DNA of 64,000 nucleotides from Trema orientale. Taxonomy: Eukaryota > Streptophyta > Magnoliopsida > Rosales > Cannabaceae. The position numbers were made by a program, and so were the translations under genes. The stretch lies in assembly GCA_002914845.1 (NCBI GenBank), contig JXTC01000031.1, forward strand, positions 90,632-154,631, given 5' to 3'. Each line of letters starts with the position of its first letter. Position 1 is the first letter of the stretch. The notes under the pieces were generated by a model, which had not been told where the DNA came from, did no database searches, and was given only the letters and a program-made list of their open reading frames with translations. Below, in pieces: positions 13,101 to 26,394 of this stretch.

Positions 13101-16100
13101 TGAGGGAAATAATCTTCTTGTTCTGCGCTATTTGGCTGGATAAAGTGTTTTTTTTCTCTCTCCAATGGGTTTCAGGAATCGTAATAGTGAATGGCTTGTA
13201 TTTATGCGGGCCAGTTTACATTGCAACTTTTCTTTGTCCGTTTCAACTGTTGTAATCCCAGTTTATTTGTGCCTCTTTATCAGCACTAAGCTAAACAATT
13301 TAGAGCAAGTGCACTAGGCCCTTTTTCACTCTGGATCTCTTATGTTAATTGTAGTCTTGCTTGAAAACGAAAACGGAATATGGTATTAGTAGTGGACTAA
13401 TGCTGAAATGATCAGACGTGACTTCTGCAGCTTTCTAAACTCTATGGAGTTGGTGTGACAGCAGGAAAAACAGCTTCTTCTTCTTCTTCCTTTTTTTTTT
13501 TTTTTTTTTCAATTATGATATTTCAAATAGAATGGTAGCTTCAGGTCTATCTCTCAGATAGAATCAATTGACTCATGAATCATGATTGCATTTTCTGCAT
13601 GTTAATAGAAGATTATGGTGTTTTTTGGGTCATGACAAACTGAAATTACTACATAAATTGTCCAGATCACTTATTTCTGGCTACTTTCCATGTACTCTGT
13701 AAGCAGCCTTGCAGTGAGGATGTACGATAGTTGTTAAGTCCTCGCACTTGAAATTATTTCTATCAGAAAAATAGAATGTTCGTTACGATGTAATTAAGAC
13801 CTTTCTTTCTGTTTTGCAGTTATGTCCATGGATCACCTCTACTAGAAAGTTCTAATGCATTTGAGCTGAGAGAAAATGCAGAGAAAACAGCTGCTGCCCT
13901 TGGTAGGGTCTTCATGTTGGACCTGATCATCAGGAATGAAGATAGGCTCCCTTGCCGTCAGCTTAGATGGCGTGGAAATTTTGCAAATTTGTTATTGGCT
14001 GATAAAATGGCTTCTGCGTATATGGATGCATTGGATGAAGCCTTAGATTCTGCAATCAAGCAATACAGACCAAGAGTAATAAGAGCTCTTCAAAAAGAAA
14101 GAAGGGCAACTTCAGTAGATAGCAGATTGAACTCTCATAGTCCAGGATTGGTGTCGCAGGCCTCTGATCTTTCTGATATCATTGAATCACCTAAATCTAG
14201 TGACATGAGCTTAAAAAGTCGATTATCAGATGGATCAACAATTTCTGATTTCCGGATTGTGGCTATTGACTCTGGTGTTCCTCGTCGACCTCCGGCAGGG
14301 AAACGTGCAAATGACCAGGCAACTTATCCCAAATTGGTTGAATTACTACTTAATAGTTCTGAGTTCTCGTCCAATCTGTTATTTGACATAACAGGGGGGA
14401 AATTAGGATGTTCTTCAGTACAAGACAACGACACAAATGATACAAGGTCTGAAATGGGTTCAATTGTTCAAGAATTTCGAAATGGATTCCGTGGTGCTCT
14501 TAGAGACATGCAGGGATTCCATATATTCCTACTCACACTTCACCAAAAACTTGAAAGCTTGTTACGAGTATTTTGGAATATCGTAAGTAAAATTTCTTCA
14601 GGGGAGTCTGACAAAGAGGATTTGGCAGTTCCCGAGTCACCCATACAAGCTGCTGGAAATGCTCATTGTCCTTCTCCACCAAGTAAGGAACGATTTGTTA
14701 ACGATAGTCATCTAGATTTTAGTGATTCAGAGCAGAGAAGTGCTCCAAGATCATCATCTTCAGGAAATAAAGAAAACTCAGACTCTAGTTCTCCAGTTTC
14801 ACGTGATGGTTGGCATGGAAAATTTTGTAAAGGTAGTGCCGAGTCTGTTCGGAACCTGCGTTTGACAGCAAAGCTCCGTGATTTCCAAAAATACGCAAAG
14901 GTTGGTAATATACTCAAAGTTGATTGAACACCAAATGGTTTAAGAAGAAATAATTACCCACTTGTTCTAGGGAAGATATGTTATTTTTGTTTATTTTATG
15001 TCAAAGTGGATTCTTTGGACTGTTGTGGAATTAGTGCAACTTATCCTAGTTGCTCCATTTTAGTGTTGCTTGACGTAGAGTTTTATTGTCGTTTTTTCTT
15101 TTTTTCTTCTCTTTTTTTTTTAAAAAAAAAAGAAAAGAAGAAGAAAAAAGGAAGGTACCTAGTTATTGCCTGTAGGTAGTGGTGAATATTAGGAAAAAAT
15201 AAATGATGATACTAGTTTCCTATGTATGATTTCTTAATCCTATTATTTGTATATTGCTCAGGTTGATGCTGATTCAAGTAAAGAATTAGAACAATGGAAT
15301 GAAATGCTAAAGAACGATGCAGTCAAGCTTTGCCAGGAGAACAATTTTAACACTGGATTTTTTGAGGGTAGCGACAACAATTGTGTCATTGATGCATATG
15401 AATTGAAGGTAAATTTTGTAGTGGAACTATATATTACTCAAAATTTATACTGTATTTTTTTTACTTTCATTGCTGTTGTTGGGGATGGGGAATAGGATAT
15501 GAGGAACATAACAGATAAATGTTTGAGAGACTGATGATATTGATTGATTTTAGCTGGTTCAGTCTTTAGTCTCTTGGAGAAACCAAACTTCTACGATGGT
15601 ATTGATTGATTTTAGTTGTTCTGGTCCCACGGAGAAACCAAATTCTACTTAAGCAAATTTGTGATTTTTGTCACGTATAGCTGGAGAGAGGAGTTAATAT
15701 TACCAGGAACATTTTCCTCCTTTTCTTGCGATCTTAAACATTTTTGGTATGAATTACAGGTTAGACTTGAGCACATTCTTGAGAGGATTGCATTGATATC
15801 AGAGGCTGCAAGTACAGAGAGGCCATCATCAATCACAAGTACCCTGTTTATCGGTGGGGCCCTCGCTGCAAGATCTGTATTCACACTACAACATTTAGGA
15901 ATTACTCATATATTGTGCTTGTGCTCCAATGAAATTGGACAGTCAGATTCTCAATATCCTGACCAATTTGAGTACAGGAACTTTTCGGTAAGTGCTTATT
16001 TTCTACTGTTTCCCATTATGGGTCATGTCTTGGTTGAGAGTTTTGGTTTTTTGTATGTCTTTTTTTTTTTTTTTTTTTTGAGGAACATTAGTCTAATAAT

Positions 16101-17259
16101 TGTGTCAACATTAATTCACATCCCATGAGATTTATTTCAATTTGCATTTACCATCATTGACTTTATAAATCATGAAAGACACTTATTTTTATTAAAAAGA
16201 AAGTAAGTGGTCAATTTACCTCACTCCTATTTCCATGTAATGGGTTTTCGTAGAGCCCCTACAATTTTTTTTTTCCCAGTCGTTTTTTGGATCTGGTCTT
16301 ACGTAAGGAGGTAAGGACTAGTATTGTTTACTGATTAGATTTATTCCCTTTTGATTGGGACTAGTAATTGTTTGTCAATTTATAATAGTTTGTTGTTTCA
16401 TGCGTTGAAGGCTACTGAGGAAATCCGTCTATATATGTTTCAATTTACGCTCTACAATGCTTGTTATTTGTGATGTTTCGGAATATTATGAAGGGTGATG
16501 ATGGGTTACTTGCTGGTCTGTACAGGTATTTTTGGTATACTAACTACCATCTTCCATTTAACAGATAAGTGACAGTGAAGATGCAAACATCAGTAGTATC
16601 TTTGATGAAGCTTCAGATTTTATTGATCATGTTGAGCAAATAGGTGGAAAGGTTTTAGTTCATTGTTTTGAGGGAAAAAGTAGAAGTGCCACTGTAGTGA
16701 TTGCGTACCTAATGCTCAGAAAGTAAGTGAAACTACATTGACATGTTAGAAAACAGTATTCAATTGCATATTTTATGATATCAAACCGGGAGCCTCAAAT
16801 CATGCTTGTCCATGTCCATGTGTTTCCATTTGTTGTTAACTCAAATGATTTGTTATCTTCGAGGAAATTTAACAGACTCACACTTCTTCATCTTGTAGAA
16901 ATTTCACTTTACTAGAAGCATGGAATACTCTTAAACGAGTTCATCGTCGAGCTCAGCCCAACGATGGCTTTGCAAAGATCCTACTAAATCTGGATAGGAA
17001 ACTACATGGGAAGGTTTCCATGGAATGGCAACAGCGGAAACCGACGATGAAAGTCTGCCCCATCTGTGGAAAGAATGCTGGTCTGAGCAGCAGCTCTCTT
17101 AAGCTTCATTTGCAGAAATCTCACAAAAAGCTATCCTCGGGTAGTGTGGACAGTGCCATGACAATGGAGATCCAAAAGGCTTTGATGGCACTCAAGGTTA
17201 GCCGAGGCGGGAGTGTCAGCCCTACTCAGAGGCAATCTTGTTCGGATATGGAAGTCTAG
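10142..17259 (+). CDS. PHS1: Dual-specificity phosphatase PHS1, one exon missing
   Basis: This gene encodes the plant PHS1 phosphatase, which in Arabidopsis controls cortical microtubules and MAPK/ABA signalling; its N-terminal kinase-like (actin-fragmin kinase type) domain phosphorylates alpha-tubulin. Coding exons: 10142-10192, 10455-10532, 10760-10902, 11476-11680, 12202-12362, 13820-14900, 15262-15408, 15760-15987, 16565-16722, 16899-17259; phases agree at all junctions. Recognisable parts are [62 protein letters not shown], a kinase-interaction motif ([12 protein letters not shown]), the phosphatase loop [11 protein letters not shown] (catalytic Cys codon 16664-16666), and a Cys-rich tail ([18 protein letters not shown]). 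These exons give about 870 residues against about 929 in Arabidopsis. The roughly 58 residues normally after KALE are absent from 11681-12201, where an N and a SEC23 fragment lie. Exon 1 is the least certain; an alternative start is ATG 10440. Confidence 0.9.
11681..12201. other. Faulty PHS1 interval with unknown base
   Basis: This interval should hold a PHS1 exon encoding the start of the kinase-like fold, but none is readable. It contains a single N at 11790, ordinary AT-rich sequence to its left, a GC-rich SEC23 piece at its right and a T-rich run at about 12078-12103. The best explanation is a collapsed assembly gap with a misplaced fragment. Confidence 0.75.
11791..12034 (-). pseudogene. 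SEC23: SEC23 N-terminal fragment, GC-rich, abruptly cut
   Basis: On the minus strand an ATG at 12034 opens 81 clean codons: [20 protein letters not shown], then [48 protein letters not shown]. This is the N-terminus of SEC23, the GTPase-activating subunit of the COPII coat for ER export, including three of the four zinc-binding Cys (59, 62, 81). The frame runs straight into the N at 11790, where the expected next codon is Pro, and its first base C is present. Almost every third codon position is G or C, unlike PHS1 and ClpC here. A short GC-poorer 5' leader (to about 12065) adjoins it. It has no stop, frameshift or intron. Alternatives are contamination, a misassembled host SEC23 gene with a GC-rich 5' end, or a recent real capture. 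Confidence 0.85.
12363..13819 (+). other. Long PHS1 intron
   Basis: A 1,457-bp intron bounded by GT (12363) and AG (13819). It holds an AT dinucleotide run near 12722-12738 and a poly-T tract at about 13490-13510. I see no nested gene. Confidence 0.75.
15095..15152. repeat. Polypyrimidine/polypurine palindrome in PHS1 intron
   Basis: A T/C-rich arm (ttcttctctttttttttt) is followed directly by its A/G-rich complement (aaaaaaaaaagaaaagaag), giving a near-perfect inverted repeat within the intron 14901-15261. Confidence 0.7.
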
Positions 17260-18513
17260 ATTGTGCACCCACTTTGTTTGCCAACAACAGAAATGATCTA
17301 TCACGACGGTTCCTCTTCGCCAGAAAAGAAAATTGGAGAAAAATAAACACAATCCTAATATGACCAACGTGCAAGTTGATGGTGCAATGGTTGGGATTAA
17401 ACTAAATGGTTGAAAGAGCACTAAGCATAACCAAGTTTTTTATTGGAGTTCAGTGTTTATTTCATTCATGTAAATAACTAGTGTATTTTCCAAAAAAAGA
17501 AAAAAAAAAGTGTAAATTAGTATTGTAATCAAGAAGCTTTGGCTCATTATCTAACTGGTGTCTGGTACTTGAAGCAGTGTAAGGTAATGTACCAACACAA
17601 ATTTTGGGACTACATTTGGAATGCAAGCGTACACCCGGATTTCTTTTTTCATGTGCATTTTTTGCTTGAACTTTCTAATTTTTCTTCTATATATTTTATT
17701 ATACGTACCGTGAGGTTTATATATCATGTGTTGGCTTAAGGCAAGGCCGGACTCTTATCGGCTGTAAATTTCTTGGTGAAAAACACGTTCGAGACGATAA
17801 AATTGTTCCACATATTTACTATTTCAAATCGACCAGTTTTTGGGTTTGAGCCATCAATTTTGATCATCTGGAACCAGTTTTCTCGTGGTGCCACGTCTAG
17901 AAAATATTCTCAATCAAACCATGACTCCGCTCACCATTGATGATATCCGAAACGAGTCACTGACATGGTCACCGGTTTGGAAATGGCAGATTTTTCATAA
18001 CCAATGGAACAAATGAAACCGATAATTTCCAAAAACATGATGCAATATCCATATTTAATTGATATATTGGTTCATATCATATATAACTACTGCTTTTCGA
18101 GAGTCAACATTTTTCGTTAACATTCTCATAAGTTTAAAAACAAGTCCAAATATCCCTAGACCCCACAGATATTTTCACCCTATAGTTTTAATAGGGTAGC
18201 AATCTAGGTCATTACCGTAGAAAGTAACATTATTACAATTTTCTTATTGCGAATGAGTGTAAAACCAAAATTACTGGCGCATAACTTTCTTCGACTGGAC
18301 AGACTATGCATATTATATTGTGTGTAACAGATACAGCCTTTTGAAACAGCCAACAAATTAAATAATCTGGCTTTCAATTCCACTACCAAAATACTCCTTT
18401 GAAGGAAAAACAAACTACTACTATGGAAGAGTTCCAACTAAAAGGGTGGAAATTTTTTTAAAAAAAATATAATGACATACTGGTAAAGGTTAATGAGTTG
18501 AGGCCACGAAGTT
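17260..18513. other. 3' intergenic space between convergent genes
   Basis: This holds the 3' untranslated ends of PHS1 (left) and ClpC (right). An A-rich run at about 17493-17511 could mark PHS1 polyadenylation. No further gene is visible. Confidence 0.6.
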
Positions 18514-21500
18514 TTACACAGGGATTGCCTCAGGTAGCGACTCGGGTGAGCCACTGCTGCCATTCAGCACAGTGACATTACCGTCAGAGTCGACATCCAC
18601 AATAACCGAATCACCCTCTTTGATTTCTCTTGCAAGCATCTTCTCAGCCATGCTGTCCTCCAAAAGTCTCATTATGGCTCTTCTTAGAGGCCTAGCGCCG
18701 TAGCTTGGATTATATCCCTCGTCAACCACTCTGTCTCTAAACCTTTCTGTCACTTGAAGTTCTATTTCTTTCCCCTTCAGCCTTTCGAACACCTCCTTCA
18801 ACATTATATCTGCTATTTCCTTAACCTCCAGCTTAGTGAGCTGTCGGAAGACAATCATCTCATCCAACCTATTCAAGAACTCAGGCCTGAAGTATTGCTT
18901 GAGTTCCTCTGTCACCAAGCTCTTAATTCGGTTGTAACTGCTATCCTTCTCATCATAGTCAAGGTCAAATCCTATCCGGCGGCCTCCTTTCTCAATTACA
19001 CTGCTCCCAACATTTGATGTCATTATCAGTAGTGTGTTCTTGAAGTCTACAGTTCTTCCCTTGCTATCAGTCAACCTTCCATCTTCAAGGATTTGAAGCA
19101 TCATGTTGAAGACATCAGGATGAGCCTTCTCAATCTCATCGAAAAGCACAACAGTGTAGGGGCGGCGTCGAACTGCCTCGGTCAGCTGACCACCCTCAGT
19201 GTAACCAACATAACCAGGGGGAGAACCGATAAGCTTGGAAACGGTATGTCTTTCCATAAATTCACTCATATCAAGTCGGATCATGGCATCTTCAGAACCG
19301 AAGTAGTAAGCAGCCAATGCTTTTGCAAGCTCAGACTTTCCAACACCAGTTGGACCAGAAAAGATGAAGCTAGCAATTGGACGGTTGGGGTTTTTCAACC
19401 CAACACGGGCTCGCCGAATAGCACGGCTGATAGCTTTGACTGCCTCATCCTGTCCTATGACACGCTTATGAAGGGTCTCTTCCATCTTGAGAAGGCGGTC
19501 AGATTCATCAGTCGACACCTTCTCAACAGGAATACCAGTCCAAGCGGAGACAATATGTTGGATGTCCACTTCGGTCACAACAGGACCCACATCTCCTGCC
19601 TCACTCTCTGCCTTACTCATTTCTTTGCCCTTATCAACAAGAGCTGAAATCTGTGCCTTTAGGTCCATCTCTCGGTCACGCAACTCCCCAGCCTGTTCAA
19701 GATTGATTTTATGCATTGTCAGCCTACTGAATGAGAGCTTGATGGTAGCAAGAATCCAATCATCTACTATATTTTGACAAGATCATTAACCAAAAAATTT
19801 ATTTTCTCCACAGTTCTAATTCTTTTCTTTTCTTTTTTAACAATTGCAACACACTGGAATGGTTCTTTAATTTTCATTTTAGTAGATTGTAAACATTAAA
19901 TGCCGCATCATTTAATTACTTACATTGTGACAACTATAAGATGCATGGTTGTCTTATTTCAATCATGAAATCGAAACAAAGCCACAAAGCACAGAAAGAA
20001 GTCTTACCTTTTCAAAGTCTTGGCTACGAACAGCTTCATTCTTCTCCTTAGTGATCTGCCTCAGTTCTTTCTCGAGTTCACGTGCTTCCTCAGGTAGCTG
20101 TAAATGACACGACACAAAAAAAAAAAAAAAAAAAAAAAAAATCAAATGTGGATGAACTCAAAAAGGTTATAAGGCGCCACGTAAGTTCAAGCAAGGGAAG
20201 TAAGAGGAAGAAAGATAATACCTGTGCATGACGAAGTCGAACTCGAGAACCAGCTTCGTCAATCAAGTCAATTGCTTTATCCGGCAGAAAACGGTCACTG
20301 AAGCATAATAGTATAACCCATCAAAAAATGTTAAGCTGAATACAGAACAAAAAAAAGAAAAAGGGAAAGACAAATCAACTTGCAAAAGAAAAAACTCATC
20401 TGAAAACAAAAAATGCCACGCTAAATGCAGAGCATGCGGTTAGATTGTACACGTAAACAAGAAAATGGGAAAGAAAAGTCAACTCTCAAAAGTAAAAAAG
20501 AAATTAAAAAATGCACATAATGTTTTGCATTCCAATTTTTCTATTGAACTCGTGAATATGAGTTTGAGAAAATAGTCAACACGTCAATCTGACTAGACGA
20601 ATAACTCCACACAGATAATCTAATATTATATTCTCAACATAATGTGCCTTGATTTATATTTTCGGAAGAATAAAGTAAACGCAAAAGAGAATCAAGGACA
20701 AAAAGACAAAAATTCAAGATTGTGATACCATAAAAACACTCCATATAAAGGCACTCAAATTATGGATATATTTTTATTCTTGACATATAGGCAATGGCCT
20801 AAAAGGACAAATCCTTTCAGACAGGCTGAAACCACAAATTAGCAGAAAAATGAATAAAGAAAGGTTCCCAAACATAACCTCATCCTTCATTTTTATTAGC
20901 CTCAATGGTCATACCCACTTAACCTAGTATTAACCAAACAAAAGTAGTGACACCAGGCATTCTTGCGTCAAACAATAACAAGCACAAACTTGTGACAGTT
21001 TATCCATGAAGTTCACTAAAGAAATCAAATGCACAGGAAGCTACATAGCAATTTTAGCTTATCTACTGACACTTGAGATTGGTGTCATTGCACATAGTAA
21101 ACAATTGGGAAATGTATCCAACTCCAAACTGACTATATTTAACAGTCTGTACCTTATGTACTGATATGACAGCTGTGCAGCAGATACAAGTGCCTCATCA
21201 GTATAACGAAGCTTGTGGTGGATCTCATAACGTTCCCGGAGCCCTTTCAGGATCTGAATAGTTTCATCAACAGATGGTTCAGGAACTTTGACTGGTTGAA
21301 ATCGTCTTTCTAAGGCCGGGTCCTTCTCAATATGCTTTCTGTATTCATCCAGTGTTGTGGCACCAATACACTGCAACATTAGAGATGAAGCTTAGACTTC
21401 AAGGCTAAACCTCCAGAATCTAATAAGCAATTAGTAAATGACCACAGTTCTAAAACATCAAACAGAATATAAACAGCAGTAAGTTAACCCCATTGACCAA

Positions 21501-24332
21501 CTTAAAGGAAGCACATAACAATCATGTCCAGCTATATGTTTTCTACATGTATGAAAGACTAATTTCAGTATAAAATCGAGAAATCTATAACACAGGAAGG
21601 GTTATTATGTTGAGATGTGGTAAGCACCACAATCTCAGTCATCATTATCAAAGAACCGTAAGTGCCTAAAAACAGAAAATATGAGCTAAGCTTTACGCCC
21701 TAATAACAAATAGTTGTATCATCTTGTTAGTCTGCCCAAACACTGCTCAACTTTATTTCAGTTAATCAAAAGAAACTAAAGAAGCTTTAGCCATCCAATG
21801 TGATGAAGTTACCTGCAGTTCACCCCTTGCAAGAGCTGGTTTCAAAATGTTAGCAGCATCAATAGCTCCTTCTGCAGCTCCTGCTCCAATTAGAGTATGA
21901 ACTTCATCAATGAAAAGTATTATCTCATCACTTTGTTTGATTTCCTCCATAAGTTTCTTAAGTCTTTCCTCAAATTCTCCACGGTACTTGGTACCGGCAA
22001 CAAGTAGACCCATATCAAGGGTGATGACCTAACACAGAAAATCAAATCATGCAATTGTTATTCACAAAAATAAACAAATGTTTCTTTAAACCATATGCAA
22101 AATTACGTGGAGTATACTGCAGATAATTCACTCTGGTTAGGTATAACAAGTCTAACAGATACATTTCACAACAACTTCAAAATTCACGAGATTTCAAGAG
22201 CTTACAAAAAGTTTATAACTTTTTCACCTTTGTAGCACACACAATCACAAGCTCATTCAAAATCTGTACAAACAAGGTAAAAAAGCGCAGACAAGACAAC
22301 GATATCTGTAACTGACAGATTAAGGAAATTAAGTTAGGAACCTTGATTTGATGACAAATGGCTGAATTGAAATGTAACATGTTCTTTGAAGAGTGCAAAT
22401 TTTATCTTACTCACAGTCACAGATAAGAACATAAATTACCTATTACAGTACACATCTCTATCATGAAAAACCGTGAAAGATTTATTTTGACCTTTGGAAA
22501 AACAGGAAACCTCCTACATGGCATGGTGCATATAAACTAATAATTCTGAAAAATTGGGTTGGCTTGTATCAATTGCCTAAAGAACACTTCAAGTATGAGG
22601 CGCACCTTCTTCCCCTCAATTGTTTCAGGGACATCACCACTAGCAATTCGCTGAGCAAGTCCCTCAGCTATTGCTGTTTTTCCAACACCTGGCTCTCCAA
22701 TAAGACAGGGATTGTTCTTAGTTCGCCTTCCTAAAATCTGAACAACTCGTTCTATCTGCTGCTGCCTTCCAACAACTGGATCTAACTTACCCTGGAAAGG
22801 AAAGAAATAAAACTTACAAAACAGTACATGACACAAGCATCACAAGGCCACAATTTTGTAAATATGTCAAAAAGTTTTTGACACTTCAAAATAACCTCTT
22901 CGGCTAGCTTAGTCAAATTAGTTCCATATTCTTCCAGTGTTGGCATCTTATTACCACTGCTGCCTCCTCCAACACCAGCACCAACAGCTTCAGTGCTCTC
23001 ACCCACCATACGAATAACCTGCCCACCGCAACGAAAGCCTTACAATTAGTTTTCCATTTAATGAAAACTTTTTCTTTTAACAGAAAAGCATAAAAAGCAT
23101 CTGCCGCTTGCCTGTGTGCGAATATTACTAGGGTCAGCACCCAAATTCTCAAGAACACGAGCTGCAACACCCTCACCTTCACGGAGTAGGCCCAGGAGCA
23201 AGTGCTCAGACCCAATGTAGTTATGGCCTGAAACATCCAATGAACATGGGCTTTTCAATCATCTCAATCACAGCAGAGGTAGAAAAAAGTCTTATGAACG
23301 AATCAGTCTATCTGAATGCAATAGGCTCTAGAGCACATAAATTCTAATCCATGCTGGTGAATGAAAAAATAATAATAAATAATAATAATATAACATTAAG
23401 TTTCTATTGCATCTTTTCCACAAGGAACACAAGTTATTCAGATTTTAAAAAAATATTAAACTTTATGAATCTCGAAAAAGAAAAAGCCAAAAAAAAAAAG
23501 AGACGTTCTTTTCAGTGAACGTGAAGTAACAGATTTTATCCTTATAAAAAGGAGTGACAGGTGACTCCACATGTTTTGGCACAAGTGCAACCTAAAACAT
23601 ATAAGGAAAACAGGTTTACTAGGAAAAATTTTGCATAAGTACAACAGAAAACAGCAAAATACTTCATCACTAGTTCCTACACACAGAAAACAGCAAATTA
23701 AACACTTCATCACTAGCTCCTACACAATATTCTAGAGGGATATCAAAGAATGGAGAGAAAAAGAACATACCAAGTTGCCGCGCCTCCTCCAATGAGAGCT
23801 CCAAAACACGCTTTGCACGAGGAGTGAATGGAATCTCAACAGCAACGAAACCGCTACCTCTTCCAATAATCTTTTCAACCTCAACACGAGCATCTTTAAG
23901 ATTAATACCCATGGATTTAAGGACCTTAGCAGCAATTCCAGTTCCTTCACCGATAAGACCTAAAAGGATCTGCTCTGTGCCAACAAAATTGTGCCCAAGT
24001 CGCCTTGCTTCTTCTTGGGCAAGCATAATTACTTTAATTGCTTTCTCTGTAAAGCGCTCAAACATGGCTTTAGGAACACATCTGCTAGCCTTTCGCTGTC
24101 TGGAAGATAATGTAATTGCCACTCTAGAATGAAAATCCTGCCCAGGCCTTGTCACAGTATCCAAAGCATTCATGCTTCTTAGTCCTGAGAAACTTCTCAT
24201 TGTCAAACCAGGCGCTCGTATACAACCCAGCATCTTCACTGACCTTTTTGACTTTCCAGACCCTTTTGATTGGCCCTGCTTTAACCCGGCAACTAGGCCA
24301 GGAGCACTAGTTGACTGAACCAAAGCCATCAT
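18514..24332 (-). CDS. CLPC: Chloroplast Clp ATPase ClpC (Hsp100 chaperone)
   Basis: ClpC is the stromal AAA+ unfoldase that feeds substrates to the ClpP/R protease and assists protein import at the inner envelope. Nine coding exons, in translation order: 24332-23771, 23227-23112, 23018-22896, 22791-22606, 22028-21813, 21370-21153, 20297-20222, 20097-20008, 19692-18514; together about 921 codons, full length. A Ser/Arg-rich transit peptide (about 85 residues) precedes [13 protein letters not shown]. Two Clp_N repeats follow ([26 protein letters not shown]), then AAA-1 (Walker A GEPGVGKT, Walker [13 protein letters not shown]), a UVR-type middle region across 20097-19640, AAA-2 ([20 protein letters not shown]) and the [11 protein letters not shown] loop used for ClpP docking. 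Start: two adjacent Met codons open the frame; the first is 24332. The intron at 23019-23111 is GC-AG, the others GT-AG. ClpC1 and ClpC2 cannot be told apart here. Confidence 0.96.
20298..21152 (-). other. ClpC intron, no other gene
   Basis: An 855-bp GT-AG intron between the exon ending LSYQYI and the one starting [11 protein letters not shown]. It is AT-rich with no other feature seen. Confidence 0.85.
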
Positions 24333-24338
24333 TTTCAC

Positions 24339-25279
24339 CTAGCACACTGATATTAATAAAAAACAAGTCAGCCGCTTTGAATTCACAGAATTCACACAAA
24401 GTATGAAGATAACATTTTACACACATAACTTAAAATCAACATTTTTCATTAAATAAATCATGGGTTAGTTATTCCTGTAACTACCCAAGCATACCGATTC
24501 CTTCAAAGGCAACACGCCATTACAAAAAGATTTACTTTTATTTATATAAAGCTATCTTAAAAAGTCGAATATTCATGTATTATTGCAATAACCCATTACA
24601 TAAAAATGGTACAAGCAATTTATGCAAACGGAGCATGAGAGTCATTTACAAGCAAATAAAGCGATGTGCAACTTACTTAACTCATTGATATCAGAACAAA
24701 ATGATGAATCAAGTAGATACATTTGAAACTCGTATTCCCTCGAATTCAGGCTAAATATCATTATGTAGATTTTCAGCCAAGATAAACTAGAACCAACACT
24801 CAAAATTACAACTACCTCATGCCCAATTAAACACCATTTTCGGCTAACAACTTGCAAGTAACCACTAACTTGACAAGCATATAACCTCTGAAACTAACAC
24901 TAAATAAAACCATGAAAGCTCAAAATGATATCCCACCATGACAGGAGCTCAAAACTAAATAAATATGCGGAAAAAAAAAAAAAACAACACTTTGGGCATA
25001 GATTAAAAAGAAACAAAGTGCTCCAATTCCATTAACACAAAACAATATAGCTACAACCACGAAAAGAAGAACACTTCATAACCATCGATGAAGGTGATAA
25101 GGAAAACCCTAAAATTTAACAAAACAACAAATTGAGGAACGTAATCATTCAAAAACCCTAAGTCCTATACAGATAGATATATATAAATGGAGCAAATGAA
25201 ATTGATAATCAACGAAAGATAATCGAAAACAACAAATTGTGGAGCGTAATCATTCAAAAACCCTAATTCCTCTACAGAA

Positions 25280-25312
<33 letters not shown>

Positions 25313-25348
25313 AATTCGATAATCAACGAAAGGTAATCCAAAACTCAC
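24339..25348 (-). other. Probable 5' UTR intron of ClpC
   Basis: On the minus strand a GTGAGT donor (from 25348) and a pyrimidine-poor but well-placed CTAG acceptor (ending 24339) sit six bases before the start codon. A leader intron is common in plant plastid-chaperone genes. It contains a repeated phrase (gtaatcattcaaaaaccctaa at about 25141 and 25249) and an AT/GT microsatellite near 25283-25312. Confidence 0.65.
25283..25312. repeat. (AT)n(GT)n microsatellite
   Basis: An AT run passes straight into a GT run, giving a compound dinucleotide repeat near the ClpC leader intron donor. Confidence 0.9.
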
Positions 25349-25850
25349 CGAAAACTCCTCGATTGAGCTTCAACTGAAGAAAAAAGAAACGAAAAACGCA
25401 AAAAAATAAAAATAAAAATCAGAAGAAGAAGAGAGAGAGAGAAAAGAGATAAGAGGAAGAGAGAGAAAGAGAAGGGTCTTCCTATAAAGTGAAAAGAGAG
25501 ACCCTCTTACAATAGGCGGCTCCAATCAAGAGGAATAGATATAGATGTGGTCGATAGAAAAACCTCTCTCTTCTCGAATATATATATACAAGTATTATTG
25601 TATATATCTCTCCCTCTCCCTCTTTATGAGACTCCATCATTCTTCACGTACCGCCTCATACCCTAATAACCCCACAGTCAAACAACTCTGGTTCACCGTC
25701 GGATTGGAATACTATTCTGCTGATCACGGCACGTGTTCGCTTGCCTTAATTGCTAGCCAACTTTGGGTCCGTCTCTATCTTACCCCTAGATATTTTCTTC
25801 CGTGACTTTTTTACCCTTGCTTGCTGCGTCTTGATTCGCCGACTGGACGT
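25349..25850 (-). promoter_or_regulatory. ClpC 5' leader and promoter region
   Basis: The leader exon begins at the donor (25349) and includes a GA-rich stretch (about 25420-25475; CT-rich in the sense strand). Upstream sequence to about 25850 is the presumed promoter; no clear sense-strand TATA box was found. Confidence 0.45.
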
Positions 25851-26394
25851 TGTTGCATGGGCTTGGGGACACTGGGTTTCGTAGTGGAAATTTCAACACG
25901 TCGCTATAATAAAGTCGTACACGAGACTAGTTTCTTCGAAGATTTTTTTTTCTTTAACCTTTTTCCTCTATTATAGCTATTCCATTTTTTTTTCTCCGTT
26001 GAGTTTACAAATACGACTCTATTATTTGAAAATCTTGGAATTTCGGAAGCTATTTTATAAATGAAAGATTTTAGTTGAATTGGGAAAAATAGGGATTAGG
26101 ACATGTATTGTGTACTGAGCAGGCAAAAAATATCGACTAAATTTGGGTCGGCAGCCTTACTTTTGGCTTGGCCTTGTTGTCAAATCCATACCTTTGTTTT
26201 ATGTTTAATCCAAGTTTGTAGCTACACTAATGTGTATACAATATACTATGGACATATTTTCACAATTTAAGTATATACTAAAAACGTTATTATTCGGAAT
26301 TAAAATAGAATTGAAACCGTAATAAAAATGAGGACGAAGATGACGAAGGATTAACTAACCTTCTACCAGGATGTGATATTCACAGCACCGAATT

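Noticed and set aside
14708-14917. Minus-strand frame within PHS1
   Set aside because: Shadow of the long PHS1 exon 13820-14900.
19093-19647. 184-codon plus-strand frame
   Set aside because: Antisense shadow of the conserved last ClpC exon.
23824-24132. 102-codon plus-strand frame
   Set aside because: Antisense shadow of the first ClpC exon.
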